Below are positions 21,007-22,040 of a stretch of DNA of 22,040 nucleotides, piece after piece. How positions within the stretch are numbered: position 1 is the stretch's first letter; each line of letters begins with the position of its first letter. Below the pieces are notes generated by a model. That model saw only the letters and a list, made by a program, of their open reading frames with translations. It did no database searches and was not told where the DNA came from. The position numbers and the translations under genes are program-made. Source of the stretch: Deltaproteobacteria bacterium RIFOXYA12_FULL_61_11 (lineage in GTDB: Bacteria > Bdellovibrionota_F > JAHFAK01 > YA12-FULL-61-11); the NCBI GenBank assembly GCA_001799195.1, contig MGSU01000340.1, positions 1 through 22,040 on the forward strand, read 5' to 3'.

Positions 21007-22040
21007 TCAATCGCAGGTCGAGACTACCTCACGCGCCGGTTGGAGTTCTGAGGCGTAGACGAAGAGGTCGGCATCGGGATCGGAGCCTGGTAGGCCTGTA
21101 CGGGCGATGTGGGCAATGCCGCCGTAGATGCCGGGAACGTAGTAGCAGTGGCCCTCGTAGTAGACCAGGTCGTTGTCGGCGAACCGGCGCGGTTTCCCAT
21201 CATGGTTGGGTAACAGGGCACGGTAGGGGAAGAAGGCGCCGCCCTCGAGCTCGAACTCGGAGATCCTCTGGCCATAAGCTGGTTCGACCAAAGCGCCTGT
21301 CGCTGTAAGGTCGCGGATCAGACCGAGATCGGGGCGGCAGGTGAGCGGATTGATAAAGAGAACATAGTTCGGCGCCTCTCCGGCGAAATCATCTGCTGCC
21401 AGGCCCTCGCTGAAAACCTCCACCTCACAATCCTCGAGCAGGGTTTCAATGTACTCGGCCGGTTGGTGCGGCATCACCTCTCCGCTGGCCTCGCTGTATG
21501 GCTGCAACTGTGAGAGATAGACCCATTCGAGGGAATGTTGCTCGCCGGTGCTGTAGGTAGCGCCCGTTCCGCGGTAACTAGCGTAGCCACTGAGCAAGGC
21601 GGCTCCGCCGTTGATATCGCTGATCATGTAAGTGCCGTCGTCGTAGAAGACGACGTCACTGTCGGCATAGTCGAAGCGCGGCAGACCGTCGTCGATGGCC
21701 CGCAGTGCGTAGTGCGGAATCTCGCGCTCGAGGTAGGTGTAGCCGTAGTGCATGCCCACGGTCGCGGTGGTATCGCCGAGCGCAAGGATGCGCCCGGGGA
21801 GGAAACGGCACCGCTCGGGGTCGAGCGCTAGGGCATAGCCCAGACGATGTTCTTCCTGGGTCCAGGAGTTTTCGAGGACCACGAGAGAATGGTAGAAATC
21901 GAGGTTGTTCCGGTCGAGCAGGTCTTCGCCGCACTGGGTGAAGATATGGTCGCGGATCGGTTCGATCTTCTCGTAACAACGCGGTCCGTTGGCGCCCATG
22001 AGGGTCAGGGACATGCTCAGACTCAGGGCCAGGCCGAAGC
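21007..22040 (-). CDS. Secreted protein with an internally duplicated beta-rich domain, 5' end beyond the window
   Basis: The frame runs to the right edge. Just before the internal Met at 22014 it reads FGLALSLS, so the visible start is the core of a signal peptide whose ATG lies outside. The mature part is of unknown family. It contains two similar segments of about 85-95 residues. One (about 21783-21490) has IPHYALRAIDDGLPRF, YADSDVVFYDDG, INGGAALLSGY and VYLSQLQPYSE. The other (about 21276-21025) has FPYRALLPNHDGKPRRF, ADNDLVYYEGH, IYGGIAHIARTG and VYASELQPARE. The short-strand pattern closing with VYxSxLQP is reminiscent of SH3-like or Tudor-like barrels, which is an inference. Several cysteines suggest disulfides. 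It lies upstream of the cysteine-pair and M23 genes on the same strand, so all three probably act in the envelope. Confidence 0.8.
   Translation of the reverse strand, partial: FGLALSLSMSLTLMGANGPRCYEKIEPIRDHIFTQCGEDLLDRNNLDFYHSLVVLENSWTQEEHRLGYALALDPERCRFLPGRILALGDTTATVGMHYGYTYLEREIPHYALRAIDDGLPRFDYADSDVVFYDDGTYMISDINGGAALLSGYASYRGTGATYSTGEQHSLEWVYLSQLQPYSEASGEVMPHQPAEYIETLLEDCEVEVFSEGLAADDFAGEAPNYVLFINPLTCRPDLGLIRDLTATGALVEPAYGQRISEFELEGGAFFPYRALLPNHDGKPRRFADNDLVYYEGHCYYVPGIYGGIAHIARTGLPGSDPDADLFVYASELQPAREVVSTCD
21025..21276 (-). repeat. Protein-level repeat, second copy of the duplicated domain
   Basis: Encodes the C-terminal copy, with PYRALLPNHDGKPRRF, NDLVYYEG, YGGIAHIA and VYASELQPARE. 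The resemblance to 21490-21783 is at amino-acid level and too diverged to be obvious in DNA. Confidence 0.65.
21490..21783 (-). repeat. Protein-level repeat, first copy of the duplicated domain
   Basis: Encodes the N-terminal copy, with PHYALRAIDDGLPRF, SDVVFYDDG, NGGAALLSG and VYLSQLQPYSE, in the same order and with similar spacing as the second copy. Confidence 0.65.

Overview
The window reads as chromosomal DNA of a Gram-negative bacterium with fairly high GC. An OmpA/Pal-type C-terminal domain, a probable lipoprotein of the M23 peptidase family, several secreted or membrane-anchored proteins and an MdlAB-like ABC exporter all point to an outer-membrane cell plan. Two large proteins that start with an MJ0042-type zinc ribbon, followed by a disordered linker, one membrane span and TPRs, are typical of Myxococcota and other former Deltaproteobacteria. 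I infer that broad affiliation but cannot name a genus. I see no rRNA, tRNA, CRISPR array, insertion sequence or prophage.

Layout. (1) 1-532, minus: the first part of a subtilisin-like protease, cut by the left edge, with a probable frame break at its 5' end. (2) 533-826: AT-rich divergent region. (3) 827-1369, plus: small secreted protein of unknown function. (4) 1420-3264, minus: a two-gene unit, an HX6D-type acyltransferase followed by an SDR/epimerase-like protein with a degenerate active site. (5) 3429-4715, plus: rRNA m5C methyltransferase RsmB. (6) 4977-6248, plus: OmpA-like outer-membrane protein, preceded by a perfect inverted repeat. (7) 13421 down to 6270, minus: a compact six-gene operon with short gaps or overlaps. 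Its order is a 54-aa protein, UvrD/PcrA helicase, an 840-aa zinc-ribbon/TPR membrane protein, a 323-aa zinc-ribbon/TPR membrane protein, an RluA-type pseudouridine synthase and an orphan mini-protein resembling a histidine-kinase DHp domain. (8) 13676-17214, plus: two overlapping ABC half-transporters with complementary degenerate motifs. (9) 17201-17833, minus: stand-alone SpoT/MESH1-like HD hydrolase. (10) 17909-18634, plus: YgjP-like metallopeptidase with a TTG start. (11) 22040 down to 18638, minus: three envelope proteins. These are a secreted protein with an internally duplicated beta-rich domain, a membrane-anchored protein with eleven regularly spaced cysteine pairs, and an M23 peptidase lipoprotein.

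The housekeeping genes (rsmB, uvrD/pcrA, rluA-type) are interleaved with lineage-specific ones. The least explained parts are the cysteine-pair repeat protein with its peptidase neighbour, the orphan DHp-like protein and the zinc-ribbon/TPR pair, the duplicated-domain secreted protein, and the broken 5' end of the subtilase. No operon here matches a defence or biosynthetic system I know.
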